Under the pieces are notes generated by a model. It saw only the letters and a program-made list of their open reading frames with translations. It had not been told where the DNA came from and ran no database searches. The position numbers were made by a program, and so were the translations under genes. Shown here in pieces: positions 1 to 7,965 of a stretch of DNA of 64,000 nucleotides; the stretch's first letter is position 1; each line of letters begins with the position of its first letter. Location of the stretch: the NCBI GenBank assembly GCA_049516835.1, contig JBEKSR010000001.1, positions 1 through 64,000 on the forward strand, read 5' to 3'. This DNA comes from Fen-178 sp049516835. GTDB taxonomy: Bacteria > Acidobacteriota > Terriglobia > Bryobacterales > Bryobacteraceae.

Positions 1-1520
1 GGAGCGGCGATGCCATTGAACAGCACCTGCAGGCCGCCGATGGTGGTCGCCAGCTTGCCGGTGGCCGGGTCCGTGGTGGCGTATGCCGGGGTGGCCGGTC
101 CGATGCCCGTGCCCCAAAGGGTAACGATCTCGCCTGGGGAAACCGGCCCGGTAGCGAAGCTCGCCGCGTTCGTCACCGCCGCGATGGGGGGTAGCGCTGC
201 CGTCGCCGCGGCTGCCTGAGTGACCTTGACTGAGACGCCCGCAAACAGAACGGTGGCGCTGAGGGCCGCGCCCGAGTTGTTGGGAAAGACTACCAGAGTA
301 ACAGTGCCCGAGCCGGTGCCGGCAAATGCGCCGGAAACTGTGATCCAACCCGGTAAAGCCGAGACTGCCCAGGAACAGGCAGCGCCGGTTTGGATGCTGA
401 CGTTGAAATAGGCGCCCGAGGCGGGAGCCGCCACCGAGGTGGATCCGACAAAGTACGTGCAGGATGATGGCGTCAGGAGGCGGACGCGGTTGTTGCCAAA
501 GTCGGCGATGTAGACGTTGCCGGCGGAGTTCACGGCCACGCCGAGGGGCTCGTACAGCTCGGCGCTGGTGGCCGCGCCACCGTCGCTGTTGTAGCCCGGC
601 GTCCCGTTTCCCGCGGCCGTCGTGATGGTCCCGTTCGACACCTTGCGGATGCGGTTGTTGCCCGTGTCGGCGATGTACAGGTTGCCGGCGGAGTCCACGG
701 CTACGCCGTAGGGTGCGTTCAGCTCGGCGCTGGTGGCCGGGCTGCCGTCGCCGCTGAAGCCTGGTGTCCCGTTTCCCGCCACGGTGGTGATCACGCCGTT
801 CGACACCTTGCGGATGCGGCAGTTACTAGTGTCGGCGATGTAGAGGTTGCCGGCGGAGTCCACGGCGACGCCGTTCGGTTGGTACAACTCGGCGCTGGTG
901 GCCTGGCCGTTGTCGCCGCCGTAGGAATACGTCCCGTTTCCCGCCACGGTGGTGATCACCCCGTTTGAGACCTTGCGAACGACGTTGTTCCCAAAGTCGG
1001 CGATGTAGAGGTTGCCGGCGGAGTCTACGGCGACTGCGACAGGAGTGAACAACTGGGCGCTGGTGGCCTGGCCGTTGTCGCCGCTGAAACAACACGTCCC
1101 GTTTCCCGCCACGGTGGTGATCACCCCGTTCGAGACCTCGCGGATGACGTTGTTGGCAGAGTCGGCGATGTAGAGGTTGCCGGCAGAGTCCACGGCCACC
1201 CCGTAGGGTGCGTTCAACTGCGCGCTGGCGGCCGGGCCGTTGTCGCCGGTGTAGCCTGGCGTCCCGTTTCCCGCAAACGTGGTGATCACCCCGTTCGAGA
1301 CCTTGCGGATGACGTTGTTACCAGAGTCGGCAATGTAGAGGTTGCCAGCGGAGTCCGCGGCGGCCCCGTAGGGGCCGTGCATTTGGGCGCTGGTGGCCGG
1401 GCCGTTGTCGCCGCTGTAGCCCGGCGTTCCGTTTCCCGCAACGGTGTAGATTGTGTAGGTCTGGCCAAATGTGCACCAGGACATGGCCAAGGCGAGAAGA
1501 ACAGCAGGCGGCAGACGCAT
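1..1520 (-). CDS. Secreted NHL-repeat protein with Solibacter-type C-terminal domain (3' end outside window)
   Basis: The frame opens at an ATG at 1520 and runs without a stop past the left edge, so the C-terminus is missing. Residues 1-20 form a signal peptide (MRLPPAVLLALAMSWCTFGQ). Six NHL-type blade repeats follow, each 55 residues, with the pattern VAGNGTPGYSGDNGPATSA ... AVDSAGNLYIADSGNNVIRKV. Next comes a BACON-like stretch (TYFVGSTSVAAPASGAYFNV, then CSWAVSALPGWITVSG), and then AAVTNAASF ... PGEIVTLWGTGIGP, which matches my memory of the Solibacter uncharacterised C-terminal domain TIGR03437. NHL repeats fold as a beta-propeller that usually binds ligands or proteins. The role here is unknown, probably extracellular or cell-surface. 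The repeats are also very similar at DNA level. Confident of the domain content, not of the function. Confidence 0.88.
   Translation of the reverse strand, partial: MRLPPAVLLALAMSWCTFGQTYTIYTVAGNGTPGYSGDNGPATSAQMHGPYGAAADSAGNLYIADSGNNVIRKVSNGVITTFAGNGTPGYTGDNGPAASAQLNAPYGVAVDSAGNLYIADSANNVIREVSNGVITTVAGNGTCCFSGDNGQATSAQLFTPVAVAVDSAGNLYIADFGNNVVRKVSNGVITTVAGNGTYSYGGDNGQATSAELYQPNGVAVDSAGNLYIADTSNCRIRKVSNGVITTVAGNGTPGFSGDGSPATSAELNAPYGVAVDSAGNLYIADTGNNRIRKVSNGTITTAAGNGTPGYNSDGGAATSAELYEPLGVAVNSAGNVYIADFGNNRVRLLTPSSCTYFVGSTSVAAPASGAYFNVSIQTGAACSWAVSALPGWITVSGAFAGTGSGTVTLVVFPNNSGAALSATVLFAGVSVKVTQAAAATAALPPIAAVTNAASFATGPVSPGEIVTLWGTGIGPATPAYATTDPATGKLATTIGGLQVLFNGIAA
490..1470. repeat. Six tandem 165-bp coding repeats (NHL blades)
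   Basis: The string GTCCCGTTTCCCGC, or a one-base variant, recurs near 601, 766, 931, 1096, 1261 and 1426, a constant 165-bp spacing. Long stretches such as gatgtagaggttgccggcgg repeat almost unchanged. Each unit encodes one propeller blade. Confidence 0.9.
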
Positions 1521-1909
1521 TTTAGAAACATCTCCTGAAGCAAGTTGCGTAGCTTGTCATTAGGCTACCACGACGCCAATCGAAGCGGAAGTGATGCGAC
1601 GTCCTGCGCGACTCGCCAGTGGGCGGCGGCACGAAGCGGGCGGGGGAGGCGCGCGGTATGCGTCGTATTCCGCGCCGAAGCGGTCGCGAAGCTCGCGCTC
1701 CTCGATGTGCACGACTACCAGCAGGCTCGGGGTGGCTACGATCCAATTTGCGTGCGGTCGGGAGCCGCCGAGGATAACGTTTCGGCGCCAGCTCCGGGAG
1801 CCCGGCCAGGATTCCGATTCCCGCCGGCTCCCTGAGCCCGGAAAAGCGCGGCGGCGCGGGCCACCTGCTCGTTGAACTGAGGCGGGCAGTCTTGCTGAAG
1901 CGGTTCAGT
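1521..1909. other. Intergenic region, no gene seen
   Basis: This is the upstream region of the NHL protein plus sequence beyond the stop of the methylase-like gene. Open frames here have no family signature or ribosome-binding site. A GAACTGA/TCAGTTC inverted repeat near 1876-1911 overlaps the methylase stop but has no T-tract. Confidence 0.4.
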
Positions 1910-2782
1910 TCACCGGCCCGCGGGGCGGGGAACCAGGTTGTCCTTTCGCGCCTGTCCCACCCGCAGGAATTTGCCGACCAGCAACATGTGCCTGTCCGGC
2001 GGCAGATTGCGGTAGTCGACTTCCTCGAGGAATCGCCCGACGGTGCTGCGAATGACGGTCTGCTGCTCGGGGTCGCCGGCGTTGTTCACCACGGCCACCG
2101 GGGTATCGGCCGGGTAGTAGCGCTGGAGTTGCGCGAACACGCTCGGATAGTTCAGGCCCATGGTGTAGAACACTAAGGTGCTTCCCGCGGCCATGAGTTT
2201 CTCGTTGGTGTCGGCTCGGCCTGGCCAGTCGGCCATGGTCAGAATGACGGCGTTGGTGTCGTATCCGTAAGCAGGGCTCATTTTGACGGCGGCGCTGGCG
2301 GCTTGGAAGGCGCCAATCCCCGGGACGATCTCGCTCGGCAGGTCCGCCGGGAGCATCTCCAGAAACAGGGTGAGACCGTACATCATGGGATCGCCGCTTT
2401 CCAGGCAGGCCACCGTTTTCCCCTGTTCCACCGCGGAACGGATCTTGTCCGCGAGCGCGTGCCTGAGCTTGTCCATGGCTTCCGCTTGATCCCGCTGAAC
2501 GGGATCCTTGAGGGTCTTGAGATCCACGCCGTAATACCTCTTGAGCGTGCGCGGGAAATGCCAGACCTCTTTGCCGCGAATGAGGCCGGCCCAATCGCCG
2601 TCCGAGTTCTCTTCGGCGAGCACGATATCGGCCCGCGCGATCGCTTTCTGTGCCCGGACTGTGATCAAGTCCGGCGCGGTTCCCATGCCGACGATGTAGA
2701 ACCTGCCCGCCGGCCCGCCGGCGGTGTGGCCAGAGACCATCACGCCCAGGCAGCAAACTACGATAGTAAACGGGGTTTTCAT
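1910..2782 (-). CDS. Tetrapyrrole (corrin/porphyrin) methylase-like protein with N-terminal signal peptide
   Basis: The predicted product has 290 residues. After an N-terminal hydrophobic stretch (MKTPFTIVVCCLGVMVSG) comes a tetrapyrrole-methylase-like domain. The N-terminal motif is FYIVGMGTAPDLITVRAQKA, comparable to the GxGPGDPxLLT motif. LESGDPMMYG matches the SGDPxxYG SAM-binding loop, and EIVPGIGAFQAASAA matches the central family motif. Known family members (CobM/CbiF, CysG, RsmI) are cytoplasmic SAM-dependent enzymes. No cobalamin, haem or other methylase gene is adjacent. An in-frame ATG five codons upstream is an alternative start, but neither start removes the hydrophobic leader. 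It could be a true exported enzyme, a membrane-tethered one, or a fold reused for another ligand. Confidence 0.75.
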   Translation of the reverse strand: MKTPFTIVVCCLGVMVSGHTAGGPAGRFYIVGMGTAPDLITVRAQKAIARADIVLAEENSDGDWAGLIRGKEVWHFPRTLKRYYGVDLKTLKDPVQRDQAEAMDKLRHALADKIRSAVEQGKTVACLESGDPMMYGLTLFLEMLPADLPSEIVPGIGAFQAASAAVKMSPAYGYDTNAVILTMADWPGRADTNEKLMAAGSTLVFYTMGLNYPSVFAQLQRYYPADTPVAVVNNAGDPEQQTVIRSTVGRFLEEVDYRNLPPDRHMLLVGKFLRVGQARKDNLVPRPAGR

Positions 2783-2876
2783 GTGGATTGTCGTCATTGT
2801 AACACGACAATGTTGTGTATGAAGGACAACCTGATGTACTACTATCCGTCATATTCTTCGCGTGCCGCGACGAATT

Positions 2877-3027
2877 GTGGGGCAGATTTGCAATCTGCGG
2901 CGGATTGTCAATCCGCCTGCCACCCTTGGACGCGCTTGCCGCGGCCGCGGAGAATTGCCACCACCGGTTGCGGCTTGCCGCTATGCGGGGCAGCTTGGCA
3001 AGCTGCGCGCCGGCTGTTTACCGGCGC
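2877..3027. repeat. Cluster of five short palindromes (REP-like)
   Basis: Successive hairpins are gcagatt-tgc-aatctgc (2882-2898), ggcggatt-gtc-aatccgcc (2899-2917), gcggc-tt-gccgc (about 2969-2980), gcagctt-ggc-aagctgc (2990-3006) and gcgccgg-ctgttta-ccggcgc (3007-3027). Stems differ in sequence but pair perfectly. The first and fourth follow GGGGCAG, as do copies near 8802, 9959 and 59263. The surrounding gap (2783-3201) shows no gene. Confidence 0.8.
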
Positions 3028-3201
3028 AACTACTGGGTTGTCACCCGTCCTGCCGTTTCGCTGACCGGCCGTTTTCAGTCACAACCATTTTTCACCCCCC
3101 ATTTCCCTTCACCCTCAATAACTTACAGACCACGCTCACCCGGAAATTACCTCCCCGCCCGCTACCCTGAATGTAGGGGCAGCAGGAACCCCATCAAATC
3201 T

Positions 3202-3885
3202 ATGTCATCTCTCAAACAAATCGAGGCCAATCGCCTCAACTCCCAGAAATCGACTGGTCCCCGCTCCGTCGAGGGCAAGGCCGCTGTCTGCTTCAATGCC
3301 CTGAAATCCGGCATTGACGCCAAGTCCCAGGTCATCCCCGGCGAAGATCCCGCGGCCCTCGAACTTCTCACCGCCGAATACCACGGTCGCTACCAGCCCG
3401 CCACTCCCCAAGCGCGCGCCCTGGTCGACGCCCTGGTCACCGCCGAGTGGCTCCAACGCCGCTTCCGCACCCTCGAAGCGCAACTCTGGCAGTACAACAT
3501 CGAAGGCCTCTACAGCCCGGTCAAAGGGCTCGAGATGGCCCAGGTCTGCGACCCGGGCTGCGACGTCTTCAACCGTCTCCAGCGCCGCATCGACGCCGCC
3601 GAGCGCTCCTTCCATCGCGCCCTCCTGGCGCTCCAGAAAATCGAATCCCGCGCCCCCCAACCCGACGAGCCGACCGAGCCGGCCCCCGATCCCGGCCCCT
3701 GGCCCCCGGCCCCTGGTCCCGCGAGCGAAGCGAGCCTGGCCCCCGGAATTGGCTTTGTTCCGTCAATTCCACCCCCGCCGTCCCCAACCGTCCCGTTCCC
3801 CGCCGACCCCGGCCCCCGGCCCTCGGCCCCTGGCCCCGCGAGCGAAGCGAGCCCGGCCAACTCCACCCCCTTCGTGCTCACGTAG
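3202..3885 (+). CDS. Conserved hypothetical protein of the 'N-x-Q-K-S-T-G-P-R-x-x-E-G-K' type with repeat-derived tail
   Basis: The product has 227 residues. The start ATG at 3202 was chosen because the conserved N-terminus begins at once: QIEANRLNSQKSTGPRSVEG followed by KAAVCFNALKSGI. I recognise this N-terminal signature as a recurrent family of unknown function in acidobacterial and planctomycete genomes. Residues about 60-150 are predicted helical (RALVDALVTAEWLQRRFRTL, then FNRLQRRIDAAERSFHRALL). The last 70 or so residues are Pro/Gly/Ala-rich (DPGPWPPAPGPASEAS occurs in two similar forms) and are encoded by low-complexity DNA, so they are probably not ancestral. The 3' half overlaps the convergent oxidoreductase frame by 376 bp. 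Function unknown. Confidence 0.65.
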   Translation: MSSLKQIEANRLNSQKSTGPRSVEGKAAVCFNALKSGIDAKSQVIPGEDPAALELLTAEYHGRYQPATPQARALVDALVTAEWLQRRFRTLEAQLWQYNIEGLYSPVKGLEMAQVCDPGCDVFNRLQRRIDAAERSFHRALLALQKIESRAPQPDEPTEPAPDPGPWPPAPGPASEASLAPGIGFVPSIPPPPSPTVPFPADPGPRPSAPGPASEASPANSTPFVLT

Positions 3886-5096
3886 TACTTGGCCAGCATG
3901 TTAGGGTTCTCCCAAGCCGGAAAGGTTTCAGGATGCTTCATGTACTCGAAGAACTGCTTGGTCACCTGGGCGAAGTGCGCCTCGTGCCCCACGCGGTACT
4001 GGTTCGGGATGGTCACGCGCACTCGCGCTCCCTGGTCCTCCACGGCGATCCCCGGATATTGGCTCGCCAGCGCGCCGATTCTCCGCCTGAGCGCGGAGCT
4101 GGCCCCCGCGCCGCGCGGAAACACGTACAACTCCGGCTGGTATTTCTCCTCTTTCCCCTGCCTGACTTCGATCCGCGATTTCGACCCTTGATACACCGCC
4201 AGGTGCGTATCGCCGGTCCCCGCCGGCGCTTCCCATCGCCACAGAACGTCCAACCTGATGCGGATGCCGCGCAGCGCGTACGAAACGCGCGTATTGCAGT
4301 AATAATCCAGCCCCTCGCCCGGCCCGCCGGTCACCTGCCGGAACTGCGCGGCCGTGATCCTGGTCGGCCAGCGGCTCGCCGCCAGCATCTCGATATCTTT
4401 GCGATAGTCGATGGCGCGCTCGGGGAAGAGCGTCCACTGGGCCAGGTCCACCAGGTGCGTGCCCACGTCGGCCAGCGCCTCGCCTTGCTCGTGGATGTCG
4501 AAATACCAGGCCGGCCGCAGGCTGGGCACGCCCGCCACCAGCTTCAGCAGATGATGCACGCTTTCCATGTACACCGCGGGTTCCTGCTCGGTGCCGGGCA
4601 GGATCTCCCCGAAGGTCTCCGCATCGTTGACCAATGCGCGCTGCAAAATGGTGGTGATTTCGTAGCGCTCGGTCATGATGTCGTACGCCACCAGGGCTCG
4701 GCGGCTGGCAGTGGCCAGCGCCTCCTCCAGCGCCGCGAGATCCGCCGCGCGGATGATCCACGGCTTGTCCGCCAGCACGTTGAACCCCGCATTCAGGGAT
4801 GCGCGGATCAGGTCGATTTTGCCGCGATTGCGTCCCGAGAGCACCACGATATTGCCGGGCCGCTCCTCCACCATTCGCTCCAGGAAATCCGGCGCCGCGT
4901 GGATGTCCAGTTCCCAGGCGGTCGGGTTCTCTTGGCGGAGATTGAACCGGGCGACCCGGTTCAGGTGCTCAATCAGGTCCGGCCCCAGCGGCGCGTAGAC
5001 GGCGACGCGCTTCGAGACGCCGGAATACATCTCTTTCTGGATCAAGGCGGCGTGAAAGTGGCCCGGATCGAGCGTGATCAATCGGAATTCAGACAT
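3510..5096 (-). CDS. Gfo/Idh/MocA-family oxidoreductase with read-through C-terminal tail
   Basis: The open frame encodes 528 residues. The N-terminus (MSEFRLITLDPGHFHAALIQ) is a Rossmann-like NAD(P)-binding region. Also visible are VLADKPWIIRAADLAALEEA, the EKP-type motif of the Gfo/Idh/MocA family, and GEALADVGTHLVDLAQWTLF. The C-terminal part resembles the 'putative oxidoreductase C-terminal' domain found with this family. The substrate is probably a sugar or sugar derivative but cannot be assigned. The recognisable protein ends near residue 405 (KYYVSTKGVEL). Beyond it the frame continues through the low-complexity DNA (AGLASLAGPGAEGRGPG) and then antisense to the conserved part of the convergent gene, suggesting that the native stop was lost when the repeat expanded or inserted. 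The true mature length is uncertain. Confidence 0.82.
   Translation of the reverse strand: MSEFRLITLDPGHFHAALIQKEMYSGVSKRVAVYAPLGPDLIEHLNRVARFNLRQENPTAWELDIHAAPDFLERMVEERPGNIVVLSGRNRGKIDLIRASLNAGFNVLADKPWIIRAADLAALEEALATASRRALVAYDIMTERYEITTILQRALVNDAETFGEILPGTEQEPAVYMESVHHLLKLVAGVPSLRPAWYFDIHEQGEALADVGTHLVDLAQWTLFPERAIDYRKDIEMLAASRWPTRITAAQFRQVTGGPGEGLDYYCNTRVSYALRGIRIRLDVLWRWEAPAGTGDTHLAVYQGSKSRIEVRQGKEEKYQPELYVFPRGAGASSALRRRIGALASQYPGIAVEDQGARVRVTIPNQYRVGHEAHFAQVTKQFFEYMKHPETFPAWENPNMLAKYYVSTKGVELAGLASLAGPGAEGRGPGSAGNGTVGDGGGGIDGTKPIPGARLASLAGPGAGGQGPGSGAGSVGSSGWGARDSIFWSARRARWKERSAASMRRWRRLKTSQPGSQTWAISSPLTGL
3680..3860. repeat. Low-complexity CCCCGGCCCCTGG repeat with duplicated GCGAGCGAAGCGAGC unit
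   Basis: Runs of ggcccctggcccccggcccc occur twice, each followed by cccgcgagcgaagcgagc (near 3717 and 3835). Between them lies ggaattggctttgttccg (3745-3762), a motif that recurs at 48864, 48949 and, in variant form, 49124. The DNA is translated on both strands by the two overlapping frames. Confidence 0.75.
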
Positions 5097-5136
5097 GCAA
5101 AATCAGGTTACTATCGAATCGGCTCCCGCCACAACC

Positions 5137-5363
5137 CCGACCCCCGGCCCTTGGCCCCCGACCCCCGGCCCCCGTTCCCCGGCCCCCGTTCCCCGGCCCC
5201 CGACCCCCGACCCCTGGCCCCCGTTCCCTGGCCCCCGGCCCCCGTTCCCAGGCCCCCGTTCCCAGGCCCCCGGCCCCCGACCCGCGGCCCCCGTTCCCCC
5301 GGCCCCTGGCCCCCGACCCCCGGCCCTTGGCCCCTGGCCCCTGGCCCCCGTTCCCCGGCCCCT
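5137..5363. repeat. C-rich low-complexity tract between divergent genes
   Basis: About 230 bp built from variations on cccccggccc, cccgttcccc and ggcccccgaccc. It fills most of the region between the divergent oxidoreductase start (5096) and gyrA (5401), leaving little room for conventional promoters. It is open in a frame continuous with gyrA, but the ribosome-binding site at 5391 shows that gyrA starts downstream. Confidence 0.85.
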
Positions 5364-5400
5364 TGTTAAGATAGAACTTAAGCACTCACCAGGAGCTACG

Positions 5401-7950
5401 TTGGCAGATTCCGAACTACCACCACCAAGCCCGCCCTCGCCGCCACCCGGCCCGCCACCTCCATTGCCCGGAGCAGGCGGCGCAGAAGGCGCCAAGAATC
5501 TCATTCCCATCAATATCGAAGACGAGATGCGGCGGTCGTATCTCGATTACGCCATGAGCGTGATTGTGGGCCGCGCGCTCCCCGATGTCCGCGACGGCCT
5601 CAAGCCGGTGCATCGGCGCATCCTTTTCGGCATGCACGAAATGGGGCTGGCGCCCAACCGGCCCACGCGCAAGTGCGCCAAGATCACCGGCGAAGTCATG
5701 GGCAAGTACCACCCCCATGGCGACTCCCCCATCTACGACTCGCTGGTGCGCATGGCCCAGTCATTCACCATGCGCTATACGCTGGTGGAGGGGCAGGGAA
5801 ACTTCGGCTCGGTGGATGGCGATCCGCCCGCCGCCATGCGATACACCGAGGCGCGCCTTTCGCGCATTGCCACTGCGCTGCTCGAAGACATCGACAAGGA
5901 GACCGTCGATTTCCGTCCCAATTACGACGACAGCGAGCAGGAGCCCGAGGTCCTTCCCACGCGCGTGCCCAACCTTTTGGTGAACGGGTCGGCGGGCATC
6001 GCCGTGGGCATGGCGACCAACATTCCGCCGCACAATCTCACCGAAATCATCGACGCCGCCATCTACCTGATCCAGCATCCCAATGCGCCGCTGGCGAAGA
6101 TTCTCGAGCTGGTGCCGGGGCCGGATTTTCCCACCGCCGGCTTCATCCTCGGGCGCCAGGGGATCATCGAGGCCTACACCACCGGCCGCGGGCAGATCAG
6201 GATTCGCGCCAAGGCCGCCATCGAGCGCACCGGCAAGGACCACGAGCAGATTGTCGTCACCGAGATTCCCTACCAGGTGAACAAGGCCAAGCTCATCGAG
6301 CACGTGGCCAGCCTCATCAACGACAAGAAGCTCGAGGGCATGAACGAGCCGCGCGACGAAAGCGACCGCGACGGTCTGCGCATCGTCTTCCCGTTGAAGC
6401 GCGGCGAGCAGGCCGAAGTCATCCTTAACAATCTCTACAAGCACACTCAGCTCCAGGTCGGCTTCGGCATCATCATGCTCTCCATCGTCAACGGGCAGCC
6501 GCGCGAGATGGGGCTGGTCGACATCATCAAGTGTTTCATCGAGCACCGCATCGAGGTCGTGCGGCGGCGCACCGAGTTCGAGCTCCGCAAGGCGCGCGAC
6601 CGCGAGCACATTTTGCTCGGCTTCCGGAAGGCCCTTCGCAACCTGGATGACGTCATCAAGCTGATCCGCGCGGCCGGGGCGCCGCGGGAAGCCCGCGAGT
6701 CGCTGGTGGCGCGCTTCGAGTTCACCGAAAAACAGGCCCAGGCCATCATCGAGTTGCAATTGCAGCGGCTCACCGGCATGGAGCAGCAGAAGATCCTGGA
6801 CGAGCTGGCCGAAATCGAGCGGCGCATTGCGGAGTACCTGGGCATCCTGGGCTCCGACAAAATCCTTCGCGACTTGATCATCGACGAGCTGCGGGAAGTC
6901 CGCAAGGACTACGGCGACGAGCGCCGCACCCAGATCGTCGAAGACACGGGCGAGATCCAGCTCGAAGACCTGGTGGCCGTGGAAGACGTGGCCATCACCG
7001 TGACCCGCGGCGGTTACTTGAAGCGCACCTCGGTGGACACCTACCGCCGCCAGACGCGCGGCGGCAAGGGCAGAATCGGCATGGGCACGCGCGCCGAAGA
7101 CTTCGTCGAGCGCCTGATTGTCGCTTCCACGCACAGCTACCTGCTGATCTTCACCACCCGCGGCCGCGTGTATTGGTTGAAGGCTTACGAAATTCCCGAT
7201 GCCACCACGGTGGGGAAGGGAAAGCACATTTCCAATCTGATCAGCCTGCAACCGGACGAGACCGCCAAGGCGTTCCTTTCCGTCAAGGATTTCGTCCCCG
7301 ACCAGTTCATCATGATGGTCACCCGGCACGCGGTGATCAAGAAATCGGAGCTGACCGAGTTCGATAATCCCATGTCGCGCGGCATCATCGCGGTGACGCT
7401 GGACGAAGGCGACGAGCTGATCTCGGCCAAGATCACGCCCGGCGACAACTATGTCTTCCTGGGTTCTCACCAAGGGCAGGCGATTCGCTTCCTGGAAACC
7501 CAGGTGCGGCCCATGGGCCGTCAGGCGCACGGAGTCCGCGCCATGCACCTGGCCGAGGGCGACTACCTGATCGGCATGGAGGTGGTCGAGAAAGACGGCC
7601 TCATCCTGTCGATTGCGGAAAACGGCTATGGCAAACGCACGCCGCTCGAAAACTACCGGCTTACCGCGCGCGGCGGCAAGGGCGTCATTAACATGAAGAC
7701 CACCCACAAGACCGGCAAGGTGGTAGGCATCCTTTCGGTGAAAGAAGACTCCGACTTGATGATTGTGAGCCAGAACGGCAAGATCATCCGCATCGAGTCT
7801 TCCACCATCCGCCAGGCCGGACGCTCCACGCAAGGCGTCAGACTGGTGACGCTGGAGGAAGGCGACAAAGTGGCCGCCGCCTCGGTGATTCCGGAGACCG
7901 AAAACGGCAACGGCAACGGCGACGGGCAGGAGACCGCGCCTGTTCAGTAG
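5401..7950 (+). CDS. gyrA: DNA gyrase subunit A
   Basis: The product has 849 residues. It starts at TTG 5401 with AGGAG at 5391-5395; upstream codons in this frame are low-complexity. After a Pro-rich leader (residues 5-30) the conserved start NLIPINIEDEMRRSYLDYAM appears, then the quinolone-resistance region HPHGDSPIYDSLVRMAQ with wild-type-like Ser109 and Asp113 (E. coli Ser83 and Asp87). The catalytic tyrosine is Tyr148 in AAMRYTEARLS. The C-terminal domain carries a GyrA-box variant (QTRGGKG), which favours GyrA over ParC. GyrA breaks and religates DNA within the A2B2 holoenzyme that introduces negative supercoils. gyrB is not adjacent. The Pro-rich leader is unusual and may itself come from the neighbouring repeat. 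Confidence 0.97.
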   Translation: MADSELPPPSPPSPPPGPPPPLPGAGGAEGAKNLIPINIEDEMRRSYLDYAMSVIVGRALPDVRDGLKPVHRRILFGMHEMGLAPNRPTRKCAKITGEVMGKYHPHGDSPIYDSLVRMAQSFTMRYTLVEGQGNFGSVDGDPPAAMRYTEARLSRIATALLEDIDKETVDFRPNYDDSEQEPEVLPTRVPNLLVNGSAGIAVGMATNIPPHNLTEIIDAAIYLIQHPNAPLAKILELVPGPDFPTAGFILGRQGIIEAYTTGRGQIRIRAKAAIERTGKDHEQIVVTEIPYQVNKAKLIEHVASLINDKKLEGMNEPRDESDRDGLRIVFPLKRGEQAEVILNNLYKHTQLQVGFGIIMLSIVNGQPREMGLVDIIKCFIEHRIEVVRRRTEFELRKARDREHILLGFRKALRNLDDVIKLIRAAGAPREARESLVARFEFTEKQAQAIIELQLQRLTGMEQQKILDELAEIERRIAEYLGILGSDKILRDLIIDELREVRKDYGDERRTQIVEDTGEIQLEDLVAVEDVAITVTRGGYLKRTSVDTYRRQTRGGKGRIGMGTRAEDFVERLIVASTHSYLLIFTTRGRVYWLKAYEIPDATTVGKGKHISNLISLQPDETAKAFLSVKDFVPDQFIMMVTRHAVIKKSELTEFDNPMSRGIIAVTLDEGDELISAKITPGDNYVFLGSHQGQAIRFLETQVRPMGRQAHGVRAMHLAEGDYLIGMEVVEKDGLILSIAENGYGKRTPLENYRLTARGGKGVINMKTTHKTGKVVGILSVKEDSDLMIVSQNGKIIRIESSTIRQAGRSTQGVRLVTLEEGDKVAAASVIPETENGNGNGDGQETAPVQ

Positions 7951-7965
7951 AATCGTAGGACACTT

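Noticed and set aside
490..1470. CRISPR-like array
   Set aside because: Repeats are 165 bp, in frame, and encode NHL blades; there are no unique spacers or cas genes.
2877..3027. Rho-independent terminator
   Set aside because: The hairpins lack T-tracts and occur in series; they fit a dispersed repeat better.
3447..5369. 640-codon plus-strand open frame
   Set aside because: Antisense to the oxidoreductase and continued through low-complexity DNA; Arg/Pro/His-rich without domains.
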